A stretch of DNA of 64,000 bases from Mycolicibacterium tusciae JS617 (GCF_000243415.2 NZ_KI912270.1:2666001-2730000), one strand, 5' to 3'. Positions 1 to 7,739 are shown, numbered from the stretch's first letter. A program made the numbers and translations. Notes: generated by a model from the letters alone, not told the origin.

Positions 1-342
1 ACCGCGGTGATCACGGCACACGGCGAGATCGACGCGGCGAACGCACAGGCGCTCGTTGACTACGCAATGCGACACGGCGATCGCATCGACCGCTTGGTAC
101 TCGACATGAGCGGGGTCGAATTCTTTGGTACTTCCGGCTTTTCGGCGTTACATACCCTGAATGTCCGCTGCGCGGGTGAAGCCATCACCTGGGCATCGGT
201 GCCCAGCGCCTCCGTCACACGGCTGCTGCGGATCTGTGATCCCGATTCGACTCTGCCGTTCTACAGCGGCGTCGACTCCGCGCTGTCGGCGGTACAGGGT
301 GAGCCGCGCCGCCTACTGCAGCTGGTCCCGCAGACGCGTTAA
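1..342 (+). CDS. STAS-domain anti-anti-sigma factor (5' end outside window)
   Basis: The reading frame is open from base 1, so the N-terminus is missing. The visible 114 residues form a STAS fold with the signature LVLDMSGVEFFGTSGFSAL, where the serine/threonine after the FFG turn is the residue phosphorylated in this family. STAS proteins of this type bind an anti-sigma kinase and release the sigma factor. It converges on sigF and their 3' ends overlap by 30 bp (313-342). A role in the SigF switch beside RsbW is inferred from this position; mycobacteria have several STAS regulators (RsfA, RsfB) and I cannot tell which this is. Confidence 0.8.
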   Translation, partial: TAVITAHGEIDAANAQALVDYAMRHGDRIDRLVLDMSGVEFFGTSGFSALHTLNVRCAGEAITWASVPSASVTRLLRICDPDSTLPFYSGVDSALSAVQGEPRRLLQLVPQTR

Positions 343-1101
343 CGATTTCGCCAGGAGCCGGGACACGTGCATCTGTGAGATGCCTACCCGCTCGGCGATC
401 TGGGTCTGCGTGAGCGATTCGAAGAAGCGCAGCAGCAGCACCGTTCGTTCCCGTTCTGGCAGCGCTGCTAGCAACGGCCGCAACGCTTCTCGGTTCTCGA
501 TCTGGTCGAGGCCCAGGTCGACGTCGCCGATCGTGTCGGCGATGGCGGGCGCGTCCTCGTTTCCTCCACCGCCACTGTCGATCGACAGCGTGTTGTAAGA
601 GCTGCCGGCCACCAAGCCCTCGATGACCTCGTCGCGGTCCATCTCCAGTTCGATGGCAAGTTCGGAGGCGGTGGGTGCGCGACCGAGCCGCTGGGACAGT
701 TCGGCAGTCGCGGCGCCCAGCCGCAGGTGCAGTTCCTTGAGCCTGCGGGGCACCTTCACTGACCAACTGTTGTCCCGGAAGTGCCGTCGGACCTCTCCCA
801 TGATCGTCGGCACGGCGAATGACACGAAGTCCGAACCGGCGTTCACGTCGAAGCGGATCACCGCATTCACCAGGCCCACGCGGGCGACCTGGACGAGGTC
901 GTCGCGGGACTCCCCGCGTCCGTCGAAACGGCGGGCGATGTGGTCTGCCAATGGCAGGCAACGCTCGACGATGCGGTCGCGTTGCCGCTGAAAGGCCGCC
1001 GTATCTTGGGGTATGTCCGCGAGTTCGCGGAACATGTCGGCGACATCCGCATACTCAGAATTCGAACGCGACGACGAACCCTTTGACGTCGAAGGGCTCA
1101 C
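313..1101 (-). CDS. sigF: RNA polymerase sigma factor SigF
   Basis: This 262-residue protein is a group 3 (SigB/SigF-type) sigma factor. Region 2 is seen around residues 60-120 (DDLVQVARVGLVNAVIRFD and SFAVPTIMGEVRRHFRD). Region 3 covers roughly 120-190, and region 4 ends the protein with the helix-turn-helix TQTQIAERVGISQMHVSRLL. Its length matches M. tuberculosis SigF (261 residues). It directs RNA polymerase to stationary-phase, stress and pigment or envelope promoters. Its ATG overlaps the rsbW stop codon (ATGA), so the two are translationally coupled, as expected for an antagonist-sigma pair. A SigF-type promoter lies upstream of rsbW, which suggests autoregulation. Confidence 0.97.
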   Translation of the reverse strand: MSPSTSKGSSSRSNSEYADVADMFRELADIPQDTAAFQRQRDRIVERCLPLADHIARRFDGRGESRDDLVQVARVGLVNAVIRFDVNAGSDFVSFAVPTIMGEVRRHFRDNSWSVKVPRRLKELHLRLGAATAELSQRLGRAPTASELAIELEMDRDEVIEGLVAGSSYNTLSIDSGGGGNEDAPAIADTIGDVDLGLDQIENREALRPLLAALPERERTVLLLRFFESLTQTQIAERVGISQMHVSRLLAKSLTRLRDQLQ

Positions 1102-1532
1102 TGCAACGAGCTCGCTCGCCTCGTCGTCATGGATATCCCGAATACCTGTCCTTCCTCAGGTCCCTGGCCATCCTGGAAGGTGCGTACGTCATCGGTCAGC
1201 GAGCTCAGCACGTGCCAGCTGAAACTGCCCGGGGCCAGGATGTCGGGACTCTTGCACGTCGCCGAGGCGTGGATGACGACCGCGTCGTCGCGCGGATCGA
1301 CAACCAGCAAGAGTGTGGAATCGGGGACGGCGCAGCGGATGAGGCGCGTGCACGCTTCGTCGACCGCCAAGCGCAGATCTGCGACGGAGTCGAAGTCCAG
1401 ATCCTCATACGTGGCCACGGCGGCGACGAGGGTGCGCAACACGGCAAGGTTTTCGAGCGTGGCGGCAACCCGAAGCTCGACCGATCCTGCATTCCGTATA
1501 TGCCCGTTGTTCGTATTAGCAACGTCGGCCAT
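1098..1532 (-). CDS. rsbW: Anti-sigma-F factor RsbW (UsfX)
   Basis: A 144-residue GHKL-type anti-sigma factor homologous to M. tuberculosis UsfX/RsbW, which binds SigF and keeps it from RNA polymerase. The helix with the N-box-like stretch DLRLAVDEACTRL (about residues 60-72) matches the ATP-binding helix of RsbW proteins. I chose the ATG at 1532 because GGGAGG lies about six bases upstream; a GTG/ATG further upstream would add 19 residues without a ribosome site. Its stop overlaps the sigF start. Later GHKL boxes are weak, as in the mycobacterial orthologue. Confidence 0.93.
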   Translation of the reverse strand: MADVANTNNGHIRNAGSVELRVAATLENLAVLRTLVAAVATYEDLDFDSVADLRLAVDEACTRLIRCAVPDSTLLLVVDPRDDAVVIHASATCKSPDILAPGSFSWHVLSSLTDDVRTFQDGQGPEEGQVFGISMTTRRASSLQ

Positions 1533-1560
1533 TTGACCTCCCGGCAATGTCGAAGCGAGG

Positions 1561-1587
1561 TTACCCCAGGTCTTCTCCCAGCTAACC
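1561..1587 (-). promoter_or_regulatory. SigF-type promoter of rsbW-sigF
   Basis: On the minus strand GGTTA (1583-1587) is followed after 16 bp by GGGTAA (1561-1566). This is close to the mycobacterial SigF consensus GGTTT-N15..17-GGGTAT. It lies about 30 bp upstream of the chosen rsbW start, the right distance for a short leader carrying GGGAGG. Autoregulation of the rsbW-sigF operon is known in M. tuberculosis. Confidence 0.6.
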
Positions 1588-1653
1588 ACGGGCGGTCCCG
1601 TAACCCGTCAACGATGACGTGTGGCAAGCCGCCACGCCGGGTAATCCCCGGTC

Positions 1654-1821
1654 ATGAAGCAGATGGAGTCGCACGGCCGGCTCGGCGGCGCGGACTCGGA
1701 CGCCATCCGATCTCTGCGTCGGATCATCGTTACGGCCGGGCTGATCCTGGTTGGACTGATCTTGATACTGGTGGCGATTTACACCGGGGCGTTCCTCATC
1801 CTGGCTCCGATGATGCAGTGA
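1654..1821 (+). CDS. Small single-span membrane protein
   Basis: A 55-residue protein in the gap between rsbW and topoisomerase IB. The N-terminal 20 residues are polar and charged, followed by one hydrophobic segment (RIIVTAGLILVGLILILVAI, then a Tyr-Thr-Gly turn and another apolar stretch). It ends with PMMQ. GGGTAA at 1639-1644 lies ten bases upstream of the ATG, so a SigF-like promoter and a leaderless or very short leader are possible, but the -35 side is poor. The family was not recognised. I rate it real because of the membrane helix after a good start in a stress locus. Confidence 0.5.
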   Translation: MKQMESHGRLGGADSDAIRSLRRIIVTAGLILVGLILILVAIYTGAFLILAPMMQ

Positions 1822-1875
1822 GGCCGCAGATGTCGTCGTCCGTATTGGAGCGTGGTTCGCCATGGTCTGGGTTCC

Positions 1876-1902
1876 ATACCCTCACCAGGTCGGGCGCCAA
1901 AC
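1876..1902 (-). promoter_or_regulatory. SigF consensus on the minus strand, no gene assigned
   Basis: GTTT (1899-1902) and GGGTAT (1876-1881), read on the minus strand, are separated by 17 bp, a consensus SigF promoter. It points towards rsbW-sigF about 340 bp away and runs antisense to the 55-residue membrane protein. It could be a distal operon promoter or drive an antisense RNA. It also overlaps the start region of the topoisomerase gene. Confidence 0.4.
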
Positions 1903-2919
1903 ATGCGGCTTCGCCGTAGCGAACTACGCGGCCCGGGACTGCGCCGGGTTCGACGGGGCCGCGGCTTCTCCTACTACGACCCCGACGGCGCCCCGATCAC
2001 CGACGCCGTCACTCTCGAGCGCATCAAAGACCTTGTCATCCCGCCGGCCTGGAAGAAGGTCTGGATCTGTGCCCATCCCAACGGCCATATTCAGGCAGTC
2101 GGAACCGATGCCGCGGGCCGACGCCAGTACCTCTATCACCAGAAGTGGCAAGAGGAACGGAACGAAGAGAAGTTCGACCGAGCGCTGCATATGTCGACCC
2201 GGCTTGCCGACATGCGTCAACAGATCGCGTCGGACCTGTGTGGCCGTGGGCTCACCCGCGACCGGGTGATCGCGCTGGCGCTGCAGCTGCTCGATCTCGG
2301 TTACTTCCGATCGGGGTCAGAGCAGTACGCCGAGGAGAACAACTCGTTTGGCCTGGCGACCCTGCTGTGCGAACACGTGACCCTTCAACGCAGCGCGGTC
2401 GAGTTCGACTATCCGGCCAAGAGCGGCGTTCGTCGGACCCTGGTGATCGAGGATCCCGAAGTGGTCCGATCGGTGCGTGCGCTGATGCGCCGACCGGATC
2501 GTACCGAGCGGTTGCTGGTGTGCCGCAGTGGTTCTGGGTGGGTCGATCTTCACGCCGATGATCTCAACGGCCGCTTCAAGGAACTCGTCGGCGACGAGTA
2601 CACAGTCAAGGATCTGCGTACGTGGCACGGCACGGTGCTGGCGGCGGCGGCGTTCGTCGACACCGACCCGCCGGAGAACAAGTCGGTGATCAAGCGGGTG
2701 GAATCGGCCGTCATGAAAGAGGTCGCCGAAGAACTCGGCAACACCCCCGCCGTGGCCAGGGCTTCCTACGTCGATCCCCGCGTCGTCGAAGGATACGAAT
2801 CAGGGCTGACCATCGAAGCGGGCGTCCGCAGAGCCGCGCGAACCAGAGCACCGGCCAAGCGTCAGGCCATCCTGGACAGCAGCACTGCTCGCCTGATCCG
2901 GAAGGTCGCCAAGAGCTAG
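1903..2919 (+). CDS. DNA topoisomerase IB
   Basis: A 338-residue poxvirus-type topoisomerase IB, which relaxes supercoils by a 3'-phosphotyrosyl intermediate. An N-terminal domain (about 1-80, with SYYDPDGAPI and IPPAWKKVW) precedes the catalytic domain. The latter contains the motif VKDLRTWHGT and the active-site tyrosine Y289 in ARASYVDPRV. The ATG at 1903 gives the usual family length; an upstream in-frame start adds 17 unlike residues. The gene lies among SigF-linked genes. The enzyme is common in environmental mycobacteria but absent from M. tuberculosis, so it belongs to the non-tuberculous complement. Confidence 0.92.
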   Translation: MRLRRSELRGPGLRRVRRGRGFSYYDPDGAPITDAVTLERIKDLVIPPAWKKVWICAHPNGHIQAVGTDAAGRRQYLYHQKWQEERNEEKFDRALHMSTRLADMRQQIASDLCGRGLTRDRVIALALQLLDLGYFRSGSEQYAEENNSFGLATLLCEHVTLQRSAVEFDYPAKSGVRRTLVIEDPEVVRSVRALMRRPDRTERLLVCRSGSGWVDLHADDLNGRFKELVGDEYTVKDLRTWHGTVLAAAAFVDTDPPENKSVIKRVESAVMKEVAEELGNTPAVARASYVDPRVVEGYESGLTIEAGVRRAARTRAPAKRQAILDSSTARLIRKVAKS

Positions 2920-2950
2920 CCGTTCGAGACGATGACTCAAGCGCCAAAGC

Positions 2951-2975
2951 GTTTTCGGGCCGGCGGTGAGGGTAT
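2951..2975 (+). promoter_or_regulatory. SigF promoter of the small acidic protein
   Basis: GTTT at 2951-2954 and GGGTAT at 2970-2975 are separated by 15 bp, a perfect mycobacterial SigF promoter. The -10 ends nine bases before the ATG at 2985, so the transcript would be leaderless or nearly so. This supports the reality of the short downstream gene. Confidence 0.72.
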
Positions 2976-2984
2976 CCCGACGTC

Positions 2985-3182
2985 ATGCGCGACCGCGATG
3001 AGCTTGCCGATGATGTCCCCGCCGCCGATGCGGCAGAGCAACTACGGCCCGTCAGCGACGAAGGGTTGGACGAGGAGACATTGGCCCAACCGCCCACCGA
3101 GCCGCCCTTGGAAACCGCGGAGGCAGATTGGCAGGAACAGCTCGAAACCGTGGAATTCGACCAGGACGACGATCGCGTTTAG
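2985..3182 (+). CDS. Small acidic stress-associated protein
   Basis: A 65-residue, strongly acidic, cysteine-free protein, rich in Asp, Glu, Ala and Pro and predicted to be largely disordered. No catalytic motif is visible. The case for coding rests on a consensus SigF promoter placed so that the ATG is at or next to the transcript 5' end, and on the reading frame ending cleanly before the next gene. Small acidic proteins of this kind occur in SigF regulons of mycobacteria. The function is unknown. Confidence 0.65.
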   Translation: MRDRDELADDVPAADAAEQLRPVSDEGLDEETLAQPPTEPPLETAEADWQEQLETVEFDQDDDRV

Positions 3183-3286
3183 CCCCCGCGGCCCCGGGTA
3201 ACCCTTGATCGCGGGGATATCTCCTCGGCCCCACGCTCACGAAGTGGGCAGGACCAATTCCACTGCAATAGCGGAAAGGCAACCAT

Positions 3287-3526
3287 ATGACTGAGAAGAA
3301 CAGTGGCCCCGAAGAAGGCATCAAGGGCGTCGTCGAAGATGTCAAAGGCAAGGCCAAAGAAACCGTCGGCACAGTGACCGGCCGGGACGACATGGTCCGC
3401 GAGGGTAAGGCCCAGCAGGACAAGGCCGATGCCCAGCAGGACGCGGCCCAGAAGGAAGCCGAAGCGGAAGCCGCACGCGGCGGAGCCAAGGCGGCCGAGA
3501 AGCGTCAAGAGGCGGAGCAACGCTAG
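3287..3526 (+). CDS. CsbD-like stress protein
   Basis: A 79-residue CsbD-family protein: the core GIKGVVEDVKGKAKETVGTV occupies residues 11-30. It is followed by a long Lys/Gln/Ala/Glu-rich, probably helical tail (QQDKADAQQDAAQKEAEAEA). CsbD proteins are small general-stress products, SigB-dependent in Bacillus, and mycobacterial relatives are called microaggregate-binding protein homologues. GAAAGG lies before the ATG. GGTAA and GGATAT around 3197-3220 are a poor SigF match. A strong terminator follows at once, so it is probably transcribed alone. Confidence 0.85.
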   Translation: MTEKNSGPEEGIKGVVEDVKGKAKETVGTVTGRDDMVREGKAQQDKADAQQDAAQKEAEAEAARGGAKAAEKRQEAEQR

Positions 3527-3536
3527 CTCTTCACGG

Positions 3537-3567
3537 AAAAGGCCCAGCCGATCGGCTGGGCCTTTTT
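3537..3567 (+). terminator. Rho-independent terminator after the CsbD-like gene
   Basis: An 11-bp perfect stem (GGCCCAGCCGA pairs with its complement) centred at 3551 is flanked by AAAA upstream and TTTTT downstream. This is a textbook intrinsic terminator, possibly bidirectional because it also lies near the 3' end of the convergent UsfY-like gene. Confidence 0.93.
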
Positions 3568-3588
3568 CATGTTTCTTGCGGGCGTTTT

Positions 3589-3897
3589 CTAACTACTCGG
3601 CCGTTGCCGCAAGGCGTCGGGATGCTCTGCATACCAACGTTCTTCGATTCGGCGCACTCGGATATGTTCGATCAGCAGCCAGCCTCCGCCGACGACAAAC
3701 CCCGCGCCGGCCAGCGAAGCCAGCACCAAGCCGACATCATGATGTCTCGTGGCGAATGCCGCCAGGCACGAGACGAACAGCACAAGGGCCACTCCGATCA
3801 CGATCAGCCCCGGCATGATCTTGTTGTCCTTCATTGACTCCCCGGCGTGCGGGCGCGTCGTTCGCGCATGATCGACGGGATCTTTCGGGCCTTTCAT
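3589..3897 (-). CDS. usfY: UsfY-like two-span membrane protein
   Basis: A 102-residue protein with a polar N-terminus (DPVDHARTTRPHAGESMKD), two transmembrane segments (about residues 29-50 and 57-78) and a charged C-terminus (EHIRVRRIEERWYAEHPDAL). The ATG at 3897 is preceded by GAGAGGAG with good spacing. Position near rsbW-sigF and the DPVDHARTTR start suggest UsfY, encoded upstream of usfX in M. tuberculosis; that name is inference. A SigF promoter lies about 60 bp upstream of the start, so it is probably a SigF target. Function is unknown. Confidence 0.7.
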   Translation of the reverse strand: MKGPKDPVDHARTTRPHAGESMKDNKIMPGLIVIGVALVLFVSCLAAFATRHHDVGLVLASLAGAGFVVGGGWLLIEHIRVRRIEERWYAEHPDALRQRPSS

Positions 3898-3956
3898 CGG
3901 TACTCCTCTCTCGGCATACCTCGGCCGCCCTAGTTGGGCTGATATCAACGGTAGGA

Positions 3957-3982
3957 CTACCCGGGTTCGTTGTGGCAAAAAC
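3957..3982 (-). promoter_or_regulatory. SigF promoter of the UsfY-like gene
   Basis: On the minus strand GTTT (3979-3982) precedes GGGTAG (3957-3962) by 16 bp. This matches the SigF consensus except for the last -10 base. It leaves a leader of roughly 50 bases that carries the strong ribosome site before 3897. Confidence 0.6.
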
Positions 3983-3987
3983 GAACA

Positions 3988-4605
3988 TCACTGGTAGGGC
4001 GGGTACTGCCCACTGCGCAGCAGGTTCGCCAGGTGTGCGGCGTTGCGTGCCGCCGCGGCCGTGGCCGAGGCGACCGCCTCGGGCACCTCGTCGAGGTCGT
4101 TGTAGTCCTTGGACTGCATAGCCTCGCCGTTCCAGTAGGTGCAGCCCTGGGCGGGGATCGTGTACCCGATGTCGTTGAGCCCCTGGAAGCAGTCTGCGAC
4201 GACCTTGTGCGCGCCGTCCTCATTGCCGACCACCGCAACCACCGCCACCTTGCCGACCATGGTGGGCCGATCGGCGTCGTCGGTGTTGGACAGCTCGGCG
4301 TCCAGACGTTCCAGCACGCGCTGCGTGACGCTCGACGGATGGCCCAGCCACACCGGGGTGGCGAGCACGAGAATGTCGCAACTCAACAGTTTCTCGCGGA
4401 TGCGGGGCCACTCGTCCCCGTCACCCATATCCGCCTCCACGCCGGGTGAAATCGCGAAATCCACGCAGCGCACAGATTCGGTTTCCACTCCTTGGGCCCG
4501 CAGTCGTTCGCAGACGTGGTTGGCCATCATTTCGCTACTGGACGGCGCCGGACTGGGCTTGAGGCTGCACACCAGCGCAACCGCCGTCAGCGCCGGGGGC
4601 GTCAT
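3988..4605 (-). CDS. Flavodoxin-fold NAD(P)H-dependent FMN oxidoreductase
   Basis: A 205-residue flavodoxin-like protein of the NADPH-dependent FMN reductase family. The first strand and phosphate loop (ALVCSLKPSPAPSSSEMMA) bind FMN phosphate. DILVLATPVWLGHPSSVTQ is the second FMN-contacting loop, and VVAVVGNEDGAHKVV the third. The ATG at 4605 overlaps the stop of the preceding membrane protein gene (ATGA), so the pair forms a coupled operon. The substrate is unknown; relatives reduce quinones or nitro and azo compounds. Confidence 0.85.
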   Translation of the reverse strand: MTPPALTAVALVCSLKPSPAPSSSEMMANHVCERLRAQGVETESVRCVDFAISPGVEADMGDGDEWPRIREKLLSCDILVLATPVWLGHPSSVTQRVLERLDAELSNTDDADRPTMVGKVAVVAVVGNEDGAHKVVADCFQGLNDIGYTIPAQGCTYWNGEAMQSKDYNDLDEVPEAVASATAAAARNAAHLANLLRSGQYPPYQ

Positions 4606-4973
4606 CCCCCGAACACCGCAGAGCCGGCGAGTGGCGGCATGCTCATGGTCAGCACGAGCAGCATCAACGTCAGCAGAAACCAGCCGACGCCCTGCCATGC
4701 CCACCAAGTTTCCCTCCTGCGCCATGTCTGATAGGTGCGCAAGAAGGCACGCAGCCCGCCGATCAGCAGGATCGCCGGCGCGCCTACGGCGAGCAGAGTT
4801 CGCTGCGGCACTCCGCAGGCCACCGTGTCGGCGGTGGCACCGCTGCAGGTACTCACCCAAACGGCCGCAGTGATGAGAAACGCGATGCCGATTACGGCAA
4901 CGACTGCGCCGAAGCGCATGGCATCACGGACATTGGCGTCGTCTTGTCGCACACGTTCAGAGCTCTGATACAC
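4602..4973 (-). CDS. Small three-span membrane protein
   Basis: A 123-residue membrane protein with three predicted helices (about residues 20-41, 60-78 and 94-116) and a basic cytoplasmic loop (RAFLRTYQTWRRRE). Two cysteines (Cys43, Cys53) lie in the first extracellular loop. It is coupled to the flavin reductase gene through an ATGA overlap, so a role in the same redox or stress function is plausible. I do not recognise the family. Confidence 0.75.
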   Translation of the reverse strand: MYQSSERVRQDDANVRDAMRFGAVVAVIGIAFLITAAVWVSTCSGATADTVACGVPQRTLLAVGAPAILLIGGLRAFLRTYQTWRRRETWWAWQGVGWFLLTLMLLVLTMSMPPLAGSAVFGG

Positions 4974-5041
4974 GGCTGGATTCTCCAGAGGTCACCGATG
5001 GGAACGGATACGAAATTCCCTGCAGGTGGAGCTGATAAACC

Positions 5042-5722
5042 TCAGGGCGAAACCCGGTTGTGCGCGGTCAGCAACAATCTGTCGTAGGCGCTGCGGGGTG
5101 GTAGCTCCTCGCCGTACCGCAGCTCCAGAAAATCCCTGCAAATCTGTTCGGCCAGCACCCGCAGCTTGGTGTTGGTCTCCTGCGAGCGCCACTTGAGCAG
5201 TTCGAAAGCCGAGTCGGCACTGATCCGGTAGATCACCATCAGCATGCCTTTTGCCTGCTCGATGACGCCCCGGGCCTCGGCGATCTCGGCGACCGCCTCG
5301 CTGACGATCTGGTTGTGGTGGTGCTGCACCGACGGCGTGACGTCGACGTAGAAACCGTGAGTTCCGATCACCGCGCCGGTCTGGCCGAACAGCTGGTCCC
5401 CGACGACGACGACGTGATGAATCTCCCCGTGGGTATCGATGATGCGGTGCCGGGTGGAGAACGCGCCCGATGTTCTTCGGATCTCGTCCAGGGTGGCGGC
5501 GACCTGGCCGTAGTCGTCCGGGTGTTTGTGCGACAGCACCAGATCGGTGGTGGGTTCGACGCTGCCGGGCTCATAGCCGTGCATCCGCTGGACCTGGGGA
5601 GACCACTCCCAGCGTTCTTCGGCGAAGAAGTACTTGAAGGAACCGACGCGCTGTGGATCCCCGCCGGCGAGGGCCTGCTCGATGGGCGTCTGCCCGCCGA
5701 GTTCGGCCAGCTCATCGGTCAT
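5042..5722 (-). CDS. PAS-ANTAR RNA-binding regulator
   Basis: A 226-residue protein with an N-terminal PAS_3 sensor domain (about residues 25-130; WEWSPQVQRMHGYEPGSV and HPDD are typical). The C-terminal ANTAR domain (about 140-200) contains IVSEAVAEIAEARGVIEQAK and GMLMVIYRISADSAFELL. ANTAR domains bind paired hexaloop RNA hairpins and act as antiterminators. PAS-ANTAR proteins are numerous in mycobacteria. No target hairpin pair was seen nearby. It is transcribed alone, with 80 bp to the divergent Mrr-like gene. Confidence 0.9.
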   Translation of the reverse strand: MTDELAELGGQTPIEQALAGGDPQRVGSFKYFFAEERWEWSPQVQRMHGYEPGSVEPTTDLVLSHKHPDDYGQVAATLDEIRRTSGAFSTRHRIIDTHGEIHHVVVVGDQLFGQTGAVIGTHGFYVDVTPSVQHHHNQIVSEAVAEIAEARGVIEQAKGMLMVIYRISADSAFELLKWRSQETNTKLRVLAEQICRDFLELRYGEELPPRSAYDRLLLTAHNRVSP

Positions 5723-5802
5723 AGGTGCAGATTAACTGTTACCTGCCCGCCGGGATTGCGAATGAGCGCGCCCGCACCGACTCGCGGCGTGGTTGGTGAG
5801 CG

Positions 5803-6393
5803 ATGTCGGTGCGGGCCCCTAGCATTCGCCGCGTGGCGCTGAAGTGGCATCTGCTTGCCGCGGTGGTCGGTGGCTGCGTGGCGTGGGCGTTGGGGGCAAC
5901 GCCCGCGTGGAGCCTGGTGGTCGCCGCGGCGGCGCCGATCATCGCTGGGGCCGCGCCCCACTTCGTTCGCGGAGCGATCCTCGGCGTGAGGACCCCGCGT
6001 CCGCACGAGGATGCGACGGCCGCGATGTCGGGCACGGAGTTCGAGGACTACGTCGCGCGGATCGCACGGTCGAGCGGGGTGCCGGTCATCATGACGTCGA
6101 TCACCGGCGACTGGGGCGTCGACATCATCGTCGGGAAACGGCCGAATCGCCTTGCCATTCAATGCAAACGCCAGGCGCGTCCGGTAGGTGCGGGTGCCGT
6201 TCAGGAGGTGGTTGCGGGCGCACCGATGCAGGACTGCACCAGGACCATGGTGGTCACCAACCACGAATTCACGCCTGCTGCACGCAAACTCGCGGAACGG
6301 CACGGCTGCGAGCTGATCGGTGGCGCCGAGCTCGGCCGCCTCCGAGCGACGATCCGGCGCCTGACGGCGCCTTCCACACCGACCGAGGTCTAG
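5803..6393 (+). CDS. Membrane-anchored Mrr-like restriction endonuclease
   Basis: A 196-residue protein with one or two hydrophobic segments at residues 15-60, then an Mrr_cat/PD-(D/E)xK nuclease domain. Catalytic residues are visible: E79/E81 in SGTEFEDYVARI, D107 in GDWGVDIIV, and Q120-x-K122 in AIQCKRQ. Mrr-type nucleases cut modified or foreign DNA, and membrane-tethered variants are widespread without a cognate methylase. The start could instead be the GTG at 5833. The 3' end overlaps lat by 4 bp, tail to tail. The site looks intact, so activity is plausible; the biological target is unknown. Confidence 0.8.
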   Translation: MSVRAPSIRRVALKWHLLAAVVGGCVAWALGATPAWSLVVAAAAPIIAGAAPHFVRGAILGVRTPRPHEDATAAMSGTEFEDYVARIARSSGVPVIMTSITGDWGVDIIVGKRPNRLAIQCKRQARPVGAGAVQEVVAGAPMQDCTRTMVVTNHEFTPAARKLAERHGCELIGGAELGRLRATIRRLTAPSTPTEV

Positions 6394-7718
6394 CGCAGCG
6401 CGTCGCGCACCGCGTCGACCGCCGCATCGATCTCCCCGCGCGATACCGTCAGCGCGGGCCGGAACCGCACGCTGTCCGCTCCGCTGGCGAGCATGATCAC
6501 GCCGCGATCCCACAACTTGGCTATCAGCTCGTCGCGCTGCGCCGCGCTGGGCAGGCTGAACGCGCACATGAGCCCGCGTCCACGGACGTCGAGCACCAGG
6601 TCGGGGAACTCTTCGGCGAGCTCTGCGAGTCGGTCGAGAAGATATCGGCCCGCATGAGCGGCCCGGATCATCAGGTGGTCGGACTCGATGACCTCGAGGA
6701 TGCGACGTGAGCGCACCATGTCGACGAGGTTGCCGCCCCACGTCGAGTTAATACGCGAGCTGACGGCGAAGACGTTGTCGGGCACCTCATCGACGCGGCC
6801 GCCGGCCATGACGCCACACACCTGCGTCTTCTTGCCGAACGCGACCACATCGGGGGCGACCCCCAATTGCTGGTAGGCCCAAGGGGTTCCGGTCATGCCG
6901 CACCCAGTCTGCACTTCATCGAAGATCAGCAGGGCATCGAATTCGTCGCAGAGCTCACGCATCGCCGCGAAGAACTGCGGCCGGAAGTGGCGATCCCCGC
7001 CCTCGCCCTGGATGGGCTCGGCGATGAAGCAGGCGATGTCGTTGCGATGGGTTTCGAACGCCGCACGGGCCTGGCGAAGCGACTCGGCTTCCACCGCATC
7101 CATATCGGCATCGGGCCGGATGTAGGGCGCGTCGATGCGCGGCCAGTCGAACTTCGGGAACCGGGCGACCTTATTGGGGTCGGTGTTGGTCAACGACAGC
7201 GTGTAGCCGCTGCGGCCGTGGAAGGCACCGCGCAGATGCAGCACCTTGGTACCGAGGGCGGGATCGATTCCGTGCGACTCGTTGTGCCTGCTCTTCCAGT
7301 CGAACGCGACCTTCAACGCGTTCTCGACGGCGAGCGCTCCCCCGTCGACGAAGAACAGATGGGGCAGTGCCGGATCGCCGAGCACCCGCGCGAACGTGGA
7401 GACGAAACGCGCCATCGGCACGGAGTAGATGTCGGAATTACTCGGCTTGTTGACGGCGGCCTGCGCAAGTTCGGCACGAAACTCCTCGTCATCGGCCAGC
7501 GCCGGATGGTTCATCCCCAGCGCTGAGGACGCGAAAAAGGTGAACATGTCGAGATAGCGCTCGCCGGTACGGGCGTCGACCAGGTAGGAGCCCGATGAGC
7601 GGTCGATGTCGAGGACGAGGTCCATGCCGTCGGCCAGGATGCTGCGGGCAAGCACGTCGCGGACGTCGTCCGGACGGACGGCGGCAGCCAGGGCGGTGGG
7701 TGTCAGGACAGCGGTCAT
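6390..7718 (-). CDS. lat: L-lysine 6-transaminase
   Basis: A 442-residue fold-type I, class III PLP aminotransferase. The PLP-binding lysine lies in VVAFGKKTQVCG (residue 296 or 297), and the cofactor Asp is in LLIFDEVQTGCG. The acidic loop EPIQGEGGDRHF corresponds to the Lat-specific glutamate switch of M. tuberculosis Rv3290c. It moves the epsilon-amino group of lysine to 2-oxoglutarate, giving L-2-aminoadipate-6-semialdehyde (cyclising to piperideine-6-carboxylate). lrpA lies directly upstream on the same strand, and pcd, which uses the product, is nearby. Strongly upregulated in nutrient-starved M. tuberculosis. Confidence 0.96.
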   Translation of the reverse strand: MTAVLTPTALAAAVRPDDVRDVLARSILADGMDLVLDIDRSSGSYLVDARTGERYLDMFTFFASSALGMNHPALADDEEFRAELAQAAVNKPSNSDIYSVPMARFVSTFARVLGDPALPHLFFVDGGALAVENALKVAFDWKSRHNESHGIDPALGTKVLHLRGAFHGRSGYTLSLTNTDPNKVARFPKFDWPRIDAPYIRPDADMDAVEAESLRQARAAFETHRNDIACFIAEPIQGEGGDRHFRPQFFAAMRELCDEFDALLIFDEVQTGCGMTGTPWAYQQLGVAPDVVAFGKKTQVCGVMAGGRVDEVPDNVFAVSSRINSTWGGNLVDMVRSRRILEVIESDHLMIRAAHAGRYLLDRLAELAEEFPDLVLDVRGRGLMCAFSLPSAAQRDELIAKLWDRGVIMLASGADSVRFRPALTVSRGEIDAAVDAVRDALR

Positions 7719-7739
7719 GGCACCATCTTAACGCATTAT

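Noticed and set aside
3197..3220. SigF promoter for the CsbD-like gene
   Set aside because: GGTAA and GGATAT are only 13 bp apart and the -10 differs; too weak to call.
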